Origin: Breznakibacter sp047600785
Lineage (GTDB): Bacteria > Bacteroidota > Bacteroidia > Bacteroidales > Marinilabiliaceae
Reading direction: 5' to 3'
DNA length: 64,000 bases
Assembly: GCA_047600785.1 (NCBI GenBank)
Contig: JASGKH010000001.1
Location: 806,001-870,000, forward strand
Shown: one piece after another, positions 1 to 10,500 of the stretch
Position numbering within the stretch: the first letter of the stretch is position 1
How the letters are laid out: each line of letters begins with the position of its first letter
Notes under the pieces: generated by a model
Database searches by the model: none
Told to the model about the DNA's origin: nothing
Seen by the model: the letters and a program-made list of their open reading frames with translations, nothing else
Translations under genes and position numbers: made by a program

Positions 1-1973
1 TTGTCAACAACCCCCACAACGGCACTCTCTGCCGGCACAAAGCTCCCCATCTGGGCCATTAATACAATCAGTGCGGTTTGACGTAATAACGCCGACTTAC
101 CTGCCATATTAGGTCCTGTAATGATGATGATTTGTTGCTCGTTGGGATCAAGGAACACATCGTTGGGTACGTACGGTTCGCCCAATGGCAATTGGCACTC
201 GATAACCGGGTGGCGGCCGTTTCTGATGTCGAGCACATTGCTGTCGGTGACTACCGGGCGCGAATATTTGTTGAGACTGGCCAAGCGGTTTAGTCCAATC
301 AGACAGTCAAGTCGTGCCAATAGATTGGCATTAAGTTGGATAACGGGAATGTAGTCGGCCAATGCCGCCAATAGGTCATTGTAAAGCTTGGTTTCAAGAC
401 TTAGTATCTTTTCTTCTGCACCCAGAATTTTTGTTTCGTACTCTTTTAGTTCTTCGGTGATATAGCGTTCGGCATTCACCAATGTCTGTTTTCTGATCCA
501 TTCATCGGGGACTTTTTCCTTGTGGGTGTTCCGTACCTCTATATAATAGCCGAACACATTGTTGTAGTGTATTTTTAGACTTGGGATGCCCGATTCCTGG
601 CTGAGCCTGTCTTGCAGATTGTTCAGGTAATCTTTGCCGCTAAAGGCTAAATTGCGTAATTCATCAAGTTCGGGTGATACACCAAAACGTACCACGCCTC
701 CCTTTACCAGAAAGTTGGGTGGGTCGACTTCTATTTCGCGTTCGATGCGTTCCCTTATCACCGGACAGAAATTCAATTGCTCGCCAATGCCCTTTAGCAC
801 GTCGTTGTCGGCATCCAAGCATGCTTTTTTTATGGGTTCAATGCCAAATAGTGCCTTTTTCACCTGTACCATTTCGCGAGGGGTAAGCCGTCCGGCCGCA
901 ATCTTCGATACCAAACGTTCCAGGTCACCGATGGTCCTTAATTCTTCTTCTATCAACTCGGTTGTCGATGGGGCTTTAAAGAAGTATTCCACCACATCCA
1001 AACGGTCATTGATTTGTTTGACATCTTTCAAGGGTAAAGCCAGCCAACGCTTAAGCAAACGGCTACCCATCGGGCTTACGGTTTTGTCCATGATGTCGAT
1101 GAGCGAACGTGCCCCTTCGTTCCCGGACCCAAAAAGCTCAAGGTTACGAATGGTAAATTTATCGAGCCAAACGTATTTATCCTCCTCGATGCGCGAAAGA
1201 GTATTGATATGGGCCAACTGATGGTGTTGGGTCAGATCGAGATAATGGAGGATGGCGCCGGCTGCCACGACAGCGGCATTTAAGGTGTTGACACCAAATC
1301 CTTTCAGTGATTTTGTTTCAAAATGCTTGAGCAAACGTTCACGTGTCGAATCGGGTGAAAAAGCCCAATCGTCAAACCCGTACGTATAGAATTTTGATCC
1401 AAATTTTTCTTCGAACACATTGCGTTTTGTTTTTTCAAACAACACTTCCTTGGGTTTAAAGCCTGAGAGAAGCTTCTCCACATAATCGAAAGGTCCTTCG
1501 GCTACCAGAAACTCACCAGTGGAAATATCAAGAAAAGCCACGCCTGCCAACGTTTTTTCAAGGTGCACGCTGGCCAAAAAATTGTTCTCTTTGTGATCGA
1601 GAATATTGTCGTTGATTGACACACCGGGAGTTACCAGTTCCGTGACTCCCCGTTTCACGATGGTTTTGGTCATTTTGGGATCTTCGAGCTGGTCGCATAC
1701 GGCAACGCGTTGCCCTGCCCTTACCAGTTTCGGCAGATAGGTGTCGAGCGCGTGGTAAGGAAAACCGGCCAGTTCAACAAACGATGCAGACCCATTGGCC
1801 CTTCGTGTAAGGGTAATTCCTAATATTTCGGCAGTCTTTATTGCGTCTTCCGAGAATGTTTCGTAAAAATCACCTACTCGGAACAGCAGAATGGCATCGG
1901 GGTATTTGGCCTTAATCTGGTAGTATTGTTTCATCAGGGGCGTTTCAACCACCCCGTTCTTATTTTGTATCAA
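1..1973 (-). CDS. mutS: DNA mismatch repair protein MutS (C-terminus cut by window edge)
   Basis: MutS recognises mispaired and unpaired bases in DNA and recruits MutL. About 657 N-terminal residues are visible. They run from the mismatch-binding domain (TPLMKQY, then GDFYETF near residue 37, the motif carrying the Phe-x-Glu mismatch reader region) through connector and lever domains to the ATPase P-loop TGPNMAGKS near residue 619. The Walker B and helix-turn-helix end lies outside the window. The first ATG is at 1934, but the family normally has about ten residues before TPLMKQY, so I use the in-frame TTG at 1973; a GTG at 1952 is another option. It is the last visible gene of a minus-strand run starting at tatA, but the roughly 90-base gap after comB leaves room for its own promoter. 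Confidence 0.95.
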   Translation of the reverse strand, partial: MIQNKNGVVETPLMKQYYQIKAKYPDAILLFRVGDFYETFSEDAIKTAEILGITLTRRANGSASFVELAGFPYHALDTYLPKLVRAGQRVAVCDQLEDPKMTKTIVKRGVTELVTPGVSINDNILDHKENNFLASVHLEKTLAGVAFLDISTGEFLVAEGPFDYVEKLLSGFKPKEVLFEKTKRNVFEEKFGSKFYTYGFDDWAFSPDSTRERLLKHFETKSLKGFGVNTLNAAVVAAGAILHYLDLTQHHQLAHINTLSRIEEDKYVWLDKFTIRNLELFGSGNEGARSLIDIMDKTVSPMGSRLLKRWLALPLKDVKQINDRLDVVEYFFKAPSTTELIEEELRTIGDLERLVSKIAAGRLTPREMVQVKKALFGIEPIKKACLDADNDVLKGIGEQLNFCPVIRERIEREIEVDPPNFLVKGGVVRFGVSPELDELRNLAFSGKDYLNNLQDRLSQESGIPSLKIHYNNVFGYYIEVRNTHKEKVPDEWIRKQTLVNAERYITEELKEYETKILGAEEKILSLETKLYNDLLAALADYIPVIQLNANLLARLDCLIGLNRLASLNKYSRPVVTDSNVLDIRNGRHPVIECQLPLGEPYVPNDVFLDPNEQQIIIITGPNMAGKSALLRQTALIVLMAQMGSFVPAESAVVGVVD

Positions 1974-2062
1974 AATGTTGTGTTTTTTTATTTCGAGTCC
2001 TAAAGATAGTCACTTGATTGGTTTTCAAAAATATGGAAGGTGATTTTGTCACAAGCCGTATG

Positions 2063-2794
2063 CTAACTTTTAACTGTAAAATTGCTCTGTAAGGAAATAA
2101 TCCCGTTTTTCCATACGGGTACCAAGTCGAATCTATCGGGACTGAAACAATAATCCAAATCGGCCTCAAAGCCCTTTCCCTTTAGCAACTGATAGTGGTT
2201 ACCTTGTGCCGCAAGCGGCTTAAGGTCATCTTTATAAGCAAAATACAGATTGACCATTGAAGTGACGAAATCGGATAGCTTGGTTTGGGGTATTGTGTTT
2301 TTGAGTAGCCAGGCAATATAGCCTGCACAAAGGGAATCTTCGAGAGTGAACGTATTGTTCGACCCAGAGCAAACCAGCACCACTTTTTCGTCGTTTCTCA
2401 CCTGCTTGGCAACTGCGGTGGCGTTCAAAAAGCTTCCTATCACCAACTTATGTGCATTGAGTGATCCGTTGATGGCTCTTGTTCCGTTGGATGTGCTCAT
2501 TACCAGTGTTTTGCCGCCTATGCGTTGTGTGGTGTAATTGAAAGGGGAATTATCCAGATCGAAACCGGGAACGTAAACAGCGTCTCTCTCGCCCCCCAAC
2601 AAATATGAAGGGTTCGAATCGCGTAGCGAAAATGCCTCTTCGGGCGATGAGACGGTAATTAATTTACCCAGTCCATTTGCAAATGCAGTAACCATTACGC
2701 TGGTTGCCCTCAGCACATCGATTACCACAGCCGTTGCACCTTGAAGCTTTTTGGGGTCAATGGCATTGGCCGATGGCATCAAATCAATCTCCAT
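2063..2794 (-). CDS. comB: 2-phosphosulfolactate phosphatase family protein (ComB)
   Basis: This 243-residue protein belongs to the ComB family, a magnesium-dependent acid phosphatase that converts 2-phosphosulfolactate to sulfolactate. The N-terminal half has the family's DVLRAT block near residue 26 and the Leu-Gly-Gly-Glu-Arg segment around residue 67. ComB was defined in methanogen coenzyme M synthesis; bacterial homologues are common, and their physiological product is usually unproven. No other sulfonate genes lie nearby, so the substrate here is inferred from family membership only. It starts 37 bases after trmN6 and is probably cotranscribed with it. It has no signal peptide and should be cytosolic. 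Confidence 0.85.
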   Translation of the reverse strand: MEIDLMPSANAIDPKKLQGATAVVIDVLRATSVMVTAFANGLGKLITVSSPEEAFSLRDSNPSYLLGGERDAVYVPGFDLDNSPFNYTTQRIGGKTLVMSTSNGTRAINGSLNAHKLVIGSFLNATAVAKQVRNDEKVVLVCSGSNNTFTLEDSLCAGYIAWLLKNTIPQTKLSDFVTSMVNLYFAYKDDLKPLAAQGNHYQLLKGKGFEADLDYCFSPDRFDLVPVWKNGIISLQSNFTVKS

Positions 2795-2831
2795 ATATTT
2801 CCGGTTTTAAATAGTGACGTGTACCGTATTA

Positions 2832-3548
2832 TTAGAATGTCAAATAAAACTCTTTAGTCAATTGCTTATATTCGTCGGAATACCCATGCCGTCCCGTCGA
2901 TTCCACGATTAGCGTATCACGGAGACAATCTTGTCCCGAACGGTCAAAAGCAGCTAAAATCCTTTTAGGGGCTTTCCCTTGCATGGGGATGATTTCCAGC
3001 AATTGTCGTGTTCCAAATCCTAAGTTTCGCATTAATTGTTCGAAAACGTAAAATGTCTCAGGAGGCAAAACGATCGCAATAGTTCCGCCTTGTTGCAATA
3101 AACGTATTGCATTTTTGACCAGTTCATCCAATGGCAATGATACATCATGACGTGCCAGGTTGCGCGGGGCATGTGGTGATTTTAGCGAATTTGCAAAAAA
3201 AGGAGGGTTGCACACGATTAAGTCGTAACCCGGTCGCTTTTGTTTTGCAAAGTCTTGCAATGAGCAATGCATAATGTTTATTCGATCTGGCCACGGGGAG
3301 TTGATTATGTTATATTTGGCTTGGGCAGCAGCGTTTGCATCGATCTCGATGGCATCGATTATGGCCAAAGGATCGCGTTGGGCTATCATTAATGCCAAAA
3401 GTCCGGTACCTGTTCCCACATCGAGCACGTACCGGCAACCATTTACGGGAGCCCAAGCCCCAAGCAAAACACCATCGGTCCCGACTTTCATGGCAGCACT
3501 ACTTTGCTCGACCTTAAATTGTTTAAATTGGAAATGGGTGTTGGCCAT
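2832..3548 (-). CDS. trmN6: tRNA1(Val) (adenine(37)-N6)-methyltransferase
   Basis: This is a class I SAM-dependent methyltransferase of the TrmN6/YfiC family, which methylates N6 of A37 next to the anticodon of tRNA-Val1. The SAM-binding loop DVGTGTGL is at residues 43-50. The catalytic NPPF motif at residues 114-117 is typical of enzymes that methylate an exocyclic amino group of adenine. The length (238 residues) is normal for the family. It starts two bases after the stop of the TIGR02757 gene, which implies translational coupling. The general methyltransferase call is firm; the exact tRNA substrate is assigned by homology. Confidence 0.85.
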   Translation of the reverse strand: MANTHFQFKQFKVEQSSAAMKVGTDGVLLGAWAPVNGCRYVLDVGTGTGLLALMIAQRDPLAIIDAIEIDANAAAQAKYNIINSPWPDRINIMHCSLQDFAKQKRPGYDLIVCNPPFFANSLKSPHAPRNLARHDVSLPLDELVKNAIRLLQQGGTIAIVLPPETFYVFEQLMRNLGFGTRQLLEIIPMQGKAPKRILAAFDRSGQDCLRDTLIVESTGRHGYSDEYKQLTKEFYLTF

Positions 3549-3550
3549 TG

Positions 3551-4318
3551 CTAAAACTTTTCATAAACACCTAAACCAAACAGGGCGAAATCGTATTTTA
3601 TCGGATCATTCGGATCGAATTGACGTAAACGGGAGGTCACTTCTTCCACTGACCGCCAATCGTTTTGGGATCGGCCAAGCAAACCCAGTTTGCGAGCCAC
3701 GTTGCCTGTGTGAACATCGAGTGGTAAACAAAGGCTCGCACTGTCCAGATGTTTCCAAACGCCAAAATCAACCCCGTTTTTGTCATCTCTCACCATCCAG
3801 CGTAAAAACATGTTGAGACGTTTGGCCGAAGCCCCTTTGTTCACATCGGCCACATGTTTGGACGCATGGACGGGCATGGGACTATGCAGGAAAAAGGTTT
3901 CGCGGAAATGGATCAGGGTCGATGCAATGCCTTTTTCCCATCGTGAGCTAAAGACCTCTTTCAATCCACCGTGATTCATGTAAATGTTTCGAAGCGAATT
4001 TATAAAAAGGATGGCATCGTTTCCGTTAAATGTCCGATATACAAAGACAGACAATCGGTTTATCTCACCAGGTGATGCATTCATCACGAACTCGTAAGGA
4101 GTGTCATGCATTAATGCCATTAATTGCCGTGCCGATTTGATAATGGCTTTACGACCGCCCCATGAAAGTATGGCAGTCATCAACGCAGCTATTTCAATGT
4201 CTTCGGATCGACTAAATAAATGGGGAATACTGATCGGGTCTTCGTCGATGAACGCCGGGCAATTGTATTGGTTTGTTTTGTATTCCAAAAAATCCCGTAG
4301 CTCGTCAAATTGCAACAT
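3551..4318 (-). CDS. TIGR02757 family protein of unknown function
   Basis: This 255-residue soluble protein matches the TIGR02757 (DUF2400) family, which is widespread in Bacteroidota and has no established biochemical role. Visible family landmarks are the N-terminal EYKTNQYNCP segment, the central ILSWGGRKAI block near residue 50, and the C-terminal stretch LPLDVHTGNVARKLGLLGR, resembling helix-hairpin-helix DNA glycosylases in style. That resemblance is only my impression. The gene overlaps the 3' end of the upstream LolD-like gene by 14 bases and is followed after two bases by trmN6, so the three are likely one transcription unit. No signal peptide or membrane segment is present. Confidence 0.8.
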   Translation of the reverse strand: MLQFDELRDFLEYKTNQYNCPAFIDEDPISIPHLFSRSEDIEIAALMTAILSWGGRKAIIKSARQLMALMHDTPYEFVMNASPGEINRLSVFVYRTFNGNDAILFINSLRNIYMNHGGLKEVFSSRWEKGIASTLIHFRETFFLHSPMPVHASKHVADVNKGASAKRLNMFLRWMVRDDKNGVDFGVWKHLDSASLCLPLDVHTGNVARKLGLLGRSQNDWRSVEEVTSRLRQFDPNDPIKYDFALFGLGVYEKF

Positions 4319-4970
4319 CCTCGATAATTAATCCATCCTTCATGTGAATCATTCTATCGCTCATTTTAGCTAAGTGTACATCATGGGTCACAATCACAAA
4401 GGTTTGATTGAAATTTTGCCGTAAGCGGCTGAACAAGCTCAGAAGCTCCTCCTGGTTGCGCGAATCAAGGTTGCCCGAGGGCTCATCGGCGAATACGACC
4501 GAAGGTTCGTTTATCAAGGCCCTTGCTACTGCTACCCGTTGCTTTTCGCCGCCACTTAGTTGTGATGGCTTATGCTCCATGCGGTTCTCAAGATTCAGAA
4601 ACGATAGTAATTCCTTTGCCTTGGCCAATGATCTTGTTTTGGATTCACCAGCGATCAATGCCGGGATAATCACGTTTTCTTCAGCGGTAAATTCAGGCAA
4701 CAATTGGTGAAACTGAAATACAAACCCGATGTGCTTGTTCCTAAATTTGGCCAGCTGGGCATCGTTAAGTACGCCTATTGGCTTTTCGTCGAACATAACC
4801 TCTCCCGACGAGGGCTTGTCTAGTGAACCCAAAATTTGCAAAAGTGTGGTTTTTCCTGCTCCGCTAGCCCCTACAATACTCAATATCTCACCCTTATGAA
4901 TATCTAAATCGATGCCTTTCAATACCTGCAGATCGCCGAACCAGCGTGTGATATTTTTAGCTTTAATCAT
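4305..4970 (-). CDS. lolD: LolD-like ABC transporter ATP-binding protein
   Basis: This is a 221-residue ATPase subunit of the LolD/MacB class, which powers lipoprotein release to LolA or other mechanotransmission-type exporters. Walker A GASGAGKT is at residues 34-41, the signature LSGGEKQR at 138-145, and Walker B with the catalytic Glu (VVFADEP) at about 158-164. The D-loop SGNLD follows. No permease gene is adjacent, which is common for this subunit in Bacteroidota, so the partner must be encoded elsewhere. It lies between tatA (53 bases upstream) and the overlapping TIGR02757 gene. The LolD name is by similarity; a FtsE or MacB-type partner cannot be excluded. Confidence 0.82.
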   Translation of the reverse strand: MIKAKNITRWFGDLQVLKGIDLDIHKGEILSIVGASGAGKTTLLQILGSLDKPSSGEVMFDEKPIGVLNDAQLAKFRNKHIGFVFQFHQLLPEFTAEENVIIPALIAGESKTRSLAKAKELLSFLNLENRMEHKPSQLSGGEKQRVAVARALINEPSVVFADEPSGNLDSRNQEELLSLFSRLRQNFNQTFVIVTHDVHLAKMSDRMIHMKDGLIIEDVAI

Positions 4971-5023
4971 TTCTTAAATCGGTTATGGCAAATCTTTTTT
5001 CCCAAAGAAGATTAATGTTTGAA

Positions 5024-5419
5024 TTACACCTGGCCTGTTTTCTTTCGGCTTATACGTTCTTGTGTTGTAGTTTGGGGGGCTTCGGATTGTGCCGTCGTAT
5101 TGTCGTACCCATCTTCTTGCCCCGAACCGTATACTTCTTCGTATGGCACAAAATCGGTTGCCGTTTGTTTTATTTCGCTGCTTGCCGAATTTATCTCGTT
5201 TTGAACATCACGGGTTAGTTCCAATGCATCCTGCTTGATGTCGTTTGCGCTTTCTACCAGTTCACGTTTAATCTCATCAGCGGCTTTTTTAAATTCATTC
5301 ATTCCCTTACCAAACGACCTTACCAGCTCAGGTATCTTGTCTGCACCGAAAAGTACCAAAATCACCACGATTATTAATAAAATCTCACCGCCGGATACGC
5401 CAAATAATAAGATACCCAT
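5024..5419 (-). CDS. tatA: Twin-arginine translocase subunit TatA/TatE family
   Basis: This 131-residue protein is a TatA-type component of the system that exports folded proteins with twin-arginine signals. It has one N-terminal membrane helix (about residues 8-24), then the conserved FG-x-DKIPEL hinge and an amphipathic helix (SFGKGMNEFKKAADEIKREL). The tail after residue 50 is longer than in Escherichia coli TatA, with heptad-like polar segments and a Gln/Thr-rich, basic end. No tatC is next to it. It probably heads the minus-strand run toward mutS, because a strong terminator for gldJ lies just upstream (5472-5509). Confidence 0.9.
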   Translation of the reverse strand: MGILLFGVSGGEILLIIVVILVLFGADKIPELVRSFGKGMNEFKKAADEIKRELVESANDIKQDALELTRDVQNEINSASSEIKQTATDFVPYEEVYGSGQEDGYDNTTAQSEAPQTTTQERISRKKTGQV

Positions 5420-5471
5420 AAGACGCCATTTTGTTTGGATAAAGATAAGAAATATCTTCCCTTCATGTGTT

Positions 5472-5509
5472 AAAAAAGGAAGGGACGTAGTACATACGTC
5501 CCTTCCTTT
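5472..5509 (-). terminator. Rho-independent terminator of gldJ
   Basis: A perfect inverted repeat has arms at 5475-5489 and 5495-5509 (AAAGGAAGGGACGTA on the plus strand) with a five-base loop. On the minus strand the stem is followed by a run of six U residues (5472-5477). It sits 25 bases past the gldJ stop and separates gldJ from tatA. Confidence 0.9.
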
Positions 5510-5533
5510 ATAAAAATTTCCCTAATATTCTTT

Positions 5534-7030
5534 TTATTTTTTTCTGGCTTTTTCTGTTTGTACCGGGCTACCCACACGGATCATTGCACAACGGAAACCT
5601 AAATCATCACGACTTTCGCGTTCATCAAGGAATCTGCGTGTGCCTGGAGATAACCAGTAAGCCCTATCCCTCCAAGAACCGCCTTTGTAGACACGGGTCC
5701 TGTCGCTGATGCCACTGTTTATGTTTGAATTGGCCGCACCACCGTACATGTTTTTTGTATCTGCCGGATTATCCAACCAACCTTCGCCTGCAACAATATT
5801 CGATTCTCTGTCGCCATCCTGGATATTGATGTTATCGGCCTTACGATAGTTATGGCGGTCAAGGATGTCTTTGTCTGTTTCCGTACGGTAACGAACTCTC
5901 CCTAAACTATCTTTCTCTACAGGAAAGCCTTCTTCGTCAAGAACTTTGGTTTTAAATACATTGCCACGGTATGGACTAAATTCATCAACATCATCGAACG
6001 ATAAAGGACGGTATACATCGGCTACCCATTCGTTGACATTGCCAGCCATGCAATACAAACCATAGTCGTTGGGATAATATGATTTTACGGGTACCGTAAT
6101 GTCGCCGCCATCGTTCAGTGCGCCGGCAGTACCCATCATGTCACCGCTTCCTCTGACAAAGTTGGCCATCATTTTGCCACGTTCTTTATTGTCGGCGTTG
6201 CGAACAATGTGGCCATCCCAAGGATATATTCTCCTGTTCGTCATGCGTTCGTCCATGGTATTTCCAATCAACGCACTGGCTGCATATTCCCATTCTGCTT
6301 CGGTCGGGAGGCGATATTTGGGCAACAATATACCATCTTCCCAACGAACCTTACGAGTATCTTTGGTGGGGTCCAGATCTTTCATTGGGCGCTTGCCGTC
6401 TTGACCATCGTACTGCCCCAAAAGATATGCCTCGGTGTTGAAGTTGTTTTCTCCTACCTGGTTGATGTCAAGTAACAAAATTCCGTTGTCCACTAAAATT
6501 TTTTCGTTTACCCTGTCGGTACGCCAGGCGCAATAATCATTTGCTTGCAGCCAGTTGACACCCACAACGGGATATTCGCTATAGGCAGGGTGGCGCAGGT
6601 AATTTTCAACCAATGGTTCGTTGTATGCCAGCGGACGGCGCCACACCAATGTGTCGGGGAGGGCTTTTCGGTAAACTTCAGGGTATTCGCTAAAAACCCT
6701 TCTGATCCAGAACAGGTATTCACGATAGTCGGCATTGCGTACCTCCGTTTGATCCATATAAAACGAAGGCACAGTGACACGACGTGGCTTGTTATTCCAA
6801 TCCGACATAACATCTTGTTCCACACGTCCCATGATGAAAGTACCACCTTCAACGAATACCAAGCCTGGGCCTGTTGATTGCTCGTAACCATTGATGTACT
6901 CAAATCCGCCATTGTCGGGATCATTATATTCCCATCCAGTTGTAGATGAGGAATTCTGCCCTCCTTTAGAACAAGAGGACATAATACCAATTGCTATTAA
7001 AGCAGTGAAAACTAGGGAAAAAAACTTCAT
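5534..7030 (-). CDS. gldJ: Type IX secretion / gliding lipoprotein GldJ
   Basis: GldJ is an outer-membrane-associated lipoprotein needed for type IX secretion and, in gliding species, for motility. The 498-residue product has a lipoprotein signal with the acceptor Cys at residue 20 (IMSSC). It has a formylglycine-generating-enzyme-like fold: GGTFIMG near residue 62, GNVNEWV in the middle, and the closing GGSWRDRAYWLSPGTRR block. GldK and PorK share this fold; GldJ fits better because of the WEYNDPDNGGFE stretch after the signal and the divergent porU-porV neighbours, an arrangement also known near gldJ in Flavobacterium. Whether the cell glides cannot be told from this. A consensus-like -7 element (TATTTTTG, minus strand, 7115-7108) lies upstream, but I find no matching -33 box. 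Confidence 0.85.
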   Translation of the reverse strand: MKFFSLVFTALIAIGIMSSCSKGGQNSSSTTGWEYNDPDNGGFEYINGYEQSTGPGLVFVEGGTFIMGRVEQDVMSDWNNKPRRVTVPSFYMDQTEVRNADYREYLFWIRRVFSEYPEVYRKALPDTLVWRRPLAYNEPLVENYLRHPAYSEYPVVGVNWLQANDYCAWRTDRVNEKILVDNGILLLDINQVGENNFNTEAYLLGQYDGQDGKRPMKDLDPTKDTRKVRWEDGILLPKYRLPTEAEWEYAASALIGNTMDERMTNRRIYPWDGHIVRNADNKERGKMMANFVRGSGDMMGTAGALNDGGDITVPVKSYYPNDYGLYCMAGNVNEWVADVYRPLSFDDVDEFSPYRGNVFKTKVLDEEGFPVEKDSLGRVRYRTETDKDILDRHNYRKADNINIQDGDRESNIVAGEGWLDNPADTKNMYGGAANSNINSGISDRTRVYKGGSWRDRAYWLSPGTRRFLDERESRDDLGFRCAMIRVGSPVQTEKARKK

Positions 7031-7523
7031 AGCTTTATTTTCTTTTGTCTTTCTTTAATTTTCAGATCAGGGATAGGCTGTGCATACAACCCAAGCTTGT
7101 TATACTACAAAAATATAAAAAGGTTATAGCCTTTTGCCATCTCCTCAAAACTTTTTTCGAAGGTACATGCGAGATACTTCAAGTTGCAAATTAAACGATA
7201 AAAATGTAATATTCTTGTGTCCAGCAAATTTTAAATCTCCGGTTCAGAAATTTGTTTTCCGGAATTCTTTACGTAATTGCCCGAAACACTTCAGTAGTAT
7301 TTACGTATTGATTCCAAGAATCAAAGGTATTGATGTTGTGTTCATGTAAATCAAGGTATTTGTCTGCTGTGGAAATCAAACAATTTTTGGGAGAACATGG
7401 TTCAAGTATGGCAATAAATAAAGGACATGGGCGTTGTTTGGTAGGTTCATTTTATGTTCTAATTAAAGTAATCTTATTTTGAGGTTATATACATTCGGTA
7501 ATTGCAGTAAGGATAATGATGGT
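7031..7523. other. Gene-free divergent region between gldJ and porU
   Basis: This 493-base AT-rich stretch separates the divergent gldJ and porU. It must carry promoters for both. A possible -7 element for gldJ is at 7108-7115 on the minus strand, without a well-spaced partner. A 71-codon reading frame inside it (7134-7349) has no recognisable family, no plausible start context and atypical composition, so I do not call it a gene. No RNA gene or strong hairpin was seen. Confidence 0.6.
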
Positions 7524-10500
7524 ATGGCTAAGCAATTGAATTGGTTGGTGTGCGCGTTCTTTTTCATATGTGTGCCTGTAGGCCTAATGTCGCAAATTAA
7601 AATCACAAAAACGCTTCATTGGGATGTCCCTACTCTTGCAGATGTTGAAGGAAGGCAGGTGGTACGTTTGAATTTATTGGACGGATCGGCTTACGACTCA
7701 ACAATGACAATTCCTTTGGTTTGCGTCGATGCGTTGTTGTCCGATTGGGACCAAAACGAGGAAAGCATCACCGTGTCGATCGTAGATTCGAAATGGGGTG
7801 TGGTGGCAAAAGATGAGGACGAATTTTTGCAAACAAAAACATTCCATGAACAAGTAAGGTACCATATCCAATTCGAGAATAAGAGGCCAGTTATAAAGAT
7901 CGGAATTCTCCCCATAAGGCACAACGACACTTTAGATGTGTTTGAGAAGGCCTTGGAGATCTCGGTCCAGATTAAATACGAAAAGGGGCAAATCAATCCA
8001 ATGAAGAATACTGCCGTTTCCTTTGTGCCCCAATCGGTTTTGGCCGAGGGCAAATGGGTAAAGGTTAGTATTGATAACAGCGGGATATATAAAATTCCCT
8101 ATTCAAAACTTAGTTCATGGGGCTTTTCAAATCCTGAAAATGTAAAAGTGTATGGGTCTGGAGGTAAAATGTTACCGCGAAAAAACTCGGAAAATACAGT
8201 TGATGATTTGGTCGAGAATGCGGTTTGGCACCAGAACAGCGCTATTTATTTTTACGGGCAAGGAGTGGTTGAATGGGCTTATAATTCAACCAAAGGAATG
8301 TTCACCCATAAGCTTCACGATTACACGGACAAGACTTATTATTTTTTAACTGAAGGAGGTAGCGGACTTAAGGTTCAGACTGTCCAAACAAGTGATTTAA
8401 CAAGCAATTACGAGACTTCTGAATTTGACGATTTTGCTTTTTATGAAGAAGAGAAAAACAATTTGTTAAAATCAGGAAGTCGATGGCTGGGAGAACGCCT
8501 GGGGACATCGGCCGCATCCATTTATAACATGGAATTTGAATTTCCCAATGTTGTAACCTCAAAAAGCGGTCGCATTTCAACAGAGATCGTCGCCCGGTCC
8601 GGCAATGCCAGTAGCTTTGGCGTGTTTGTAAACGGGGGGACAAGTCCCTTACAGACGATATCTGTATCATCGGTCAGTTTGTCAGCTTCAGAAGGTGCAG
8701 CGGCAAGAGAAGGCCGGGCAACGACAAATTTTGTTCCTACAGATGACAGAACCCGGCTGACCGTGCAATATGCTTATAGCAACAGTAGCTCCTCCGGATA
8801 TATAGATAAGGTCGACATACAGGTTCGCAGACAATTAAAAGTTGTAAGCCCCCAGATGTCATTCAGAGATAGGCAGTCGGTTGGAAGCGGAAACGTGACA
8901 AAGTTCAACTTGGAGCTGGCCAGCGAATCAATGAGCGTGTGGGACGTGACAAGTACAAGCGTTCCACAGGTGATAACACTTCAGGGGACCGGCAACAGCA
9001 AATGGTTTAATTCCGAAACAACGGTATTGAAGGAATTTATAGCCTTTGATCCATCGGGCAGCATACCAACCCCTGAATTTGTGGAAAATGTGGCCAATCA
9101 GAACCTTCATGGATTGCCCCAAACGGATTATTTGATCGTCACCGTGCCAAAATTTTTGCCTTATGCGAAGGAATTAGCAGCTATCCATGAGACATATAGC
9201 GGATTGACGACTGCTGTGGTCACGCAAAACCAAGTATTTAATGAATTTTCATCGGGGAATCCGGATGTTACGGCCATTAGGAGTTTTGTACGGATGTTTT
9301 ACGAGAGGGCAGGAAGCAATACCTCTCTGATGCCCCGGTACCTGTTGTTGTTTGGAGATGGGAGCTATAATAACCGGGATGCAATGAAGAATGATAAGGT
9401 TCTGACATTCCAATCCGATAACTCCATTGACCATACCGGGACTTATGTGTCCGACGATTATTTTGGTTTTTTGGATGTGGCGGAAGGTGGCTCGATATTG
9501 AATGAATCTGTCGATATTGGAATTGGACGATTGCCTGCGGCAACCGAAAAAGAGGCAAGTGTTTTGGTTGCCAAGTCATTATCTTACATCAAAAGCCAAA
9601 GTTCAAGCAATTGGAGGAATAAAGTCACGTTTGTGGCCGATGATGGGGATAGCAACGAGCATATGAGACAAGCTGATGTGTTGGCGAAGAAAGTGGCATT
9701 TAACCACCCTGAGTTTAATCTGGATAAAATTTATTTCGATGCATATCCATTGGTGATAACATCCAGCGGGTCGCGTTATCCCGATGTGAACCTGTTGGTC
9801 GAGAAAACATTTGCCAACGGATCGGCAATATTTAATTACACAGGGCACGGAGGGTGGAATGGATTATCGGCCGAAAGGATTATAACCAATGAAACGATTG
9901 TAAAACAAACCAATTACGACCGTTTGCCCTTATGGGTGACGGCAACGTGCGAGTTTAGTTGTTACGATCAGGATGAAACATCGGCAGGAGAGCTGGTCCT
10001 GTTGAATTCAAAAGGAGGAGGGATTGGCCTGCTGACAACGACAAGAGTGGTATACAGCAACCAGAACTTTGAAATAAACAACCAGTTTTTCAATTACGCT
10101 TTACAAAAGGATGAAAGCGGGTTGCCATTGCGCTTTGGAGATATTGTCAAATTGACCAAGCGTTCCACTTCCGGTAGTGTAAATAAGTTGAATTTCACAT
10201 TGTTGGGAGATCCGGCCCTGCGGTTGGCCTCCCCGTCATTGGGCGTTGAGGTTACATCGATAAATAATAAAGCAGTGACAGAAGCGGATAGTGATACATT
10301 AAAAGCACTCTCCGTTTGTGAGGTAGAGGGAATGGTTGTGGGGATAGATGGGGAAAAGCGTATTGATTTCAATGGTTCTGCAACGATTACCGTCTATGAT
10401 AAAGCAAGCGACGTTACGACTTTAGGTAACAATGGCGCATCAAAATTTGAATATTCGGCTTATGAGAATGTTTTGTTTAGCGGAAAGGTTAAAGTCGTTA

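Noticed and set aside
7134..7349. 71-codon frame in the gldJ-porU gap
   Set aside because: It has no recognisable sequence and an unlikely amino-acid composition, and lies in an AT-rich promoter region.
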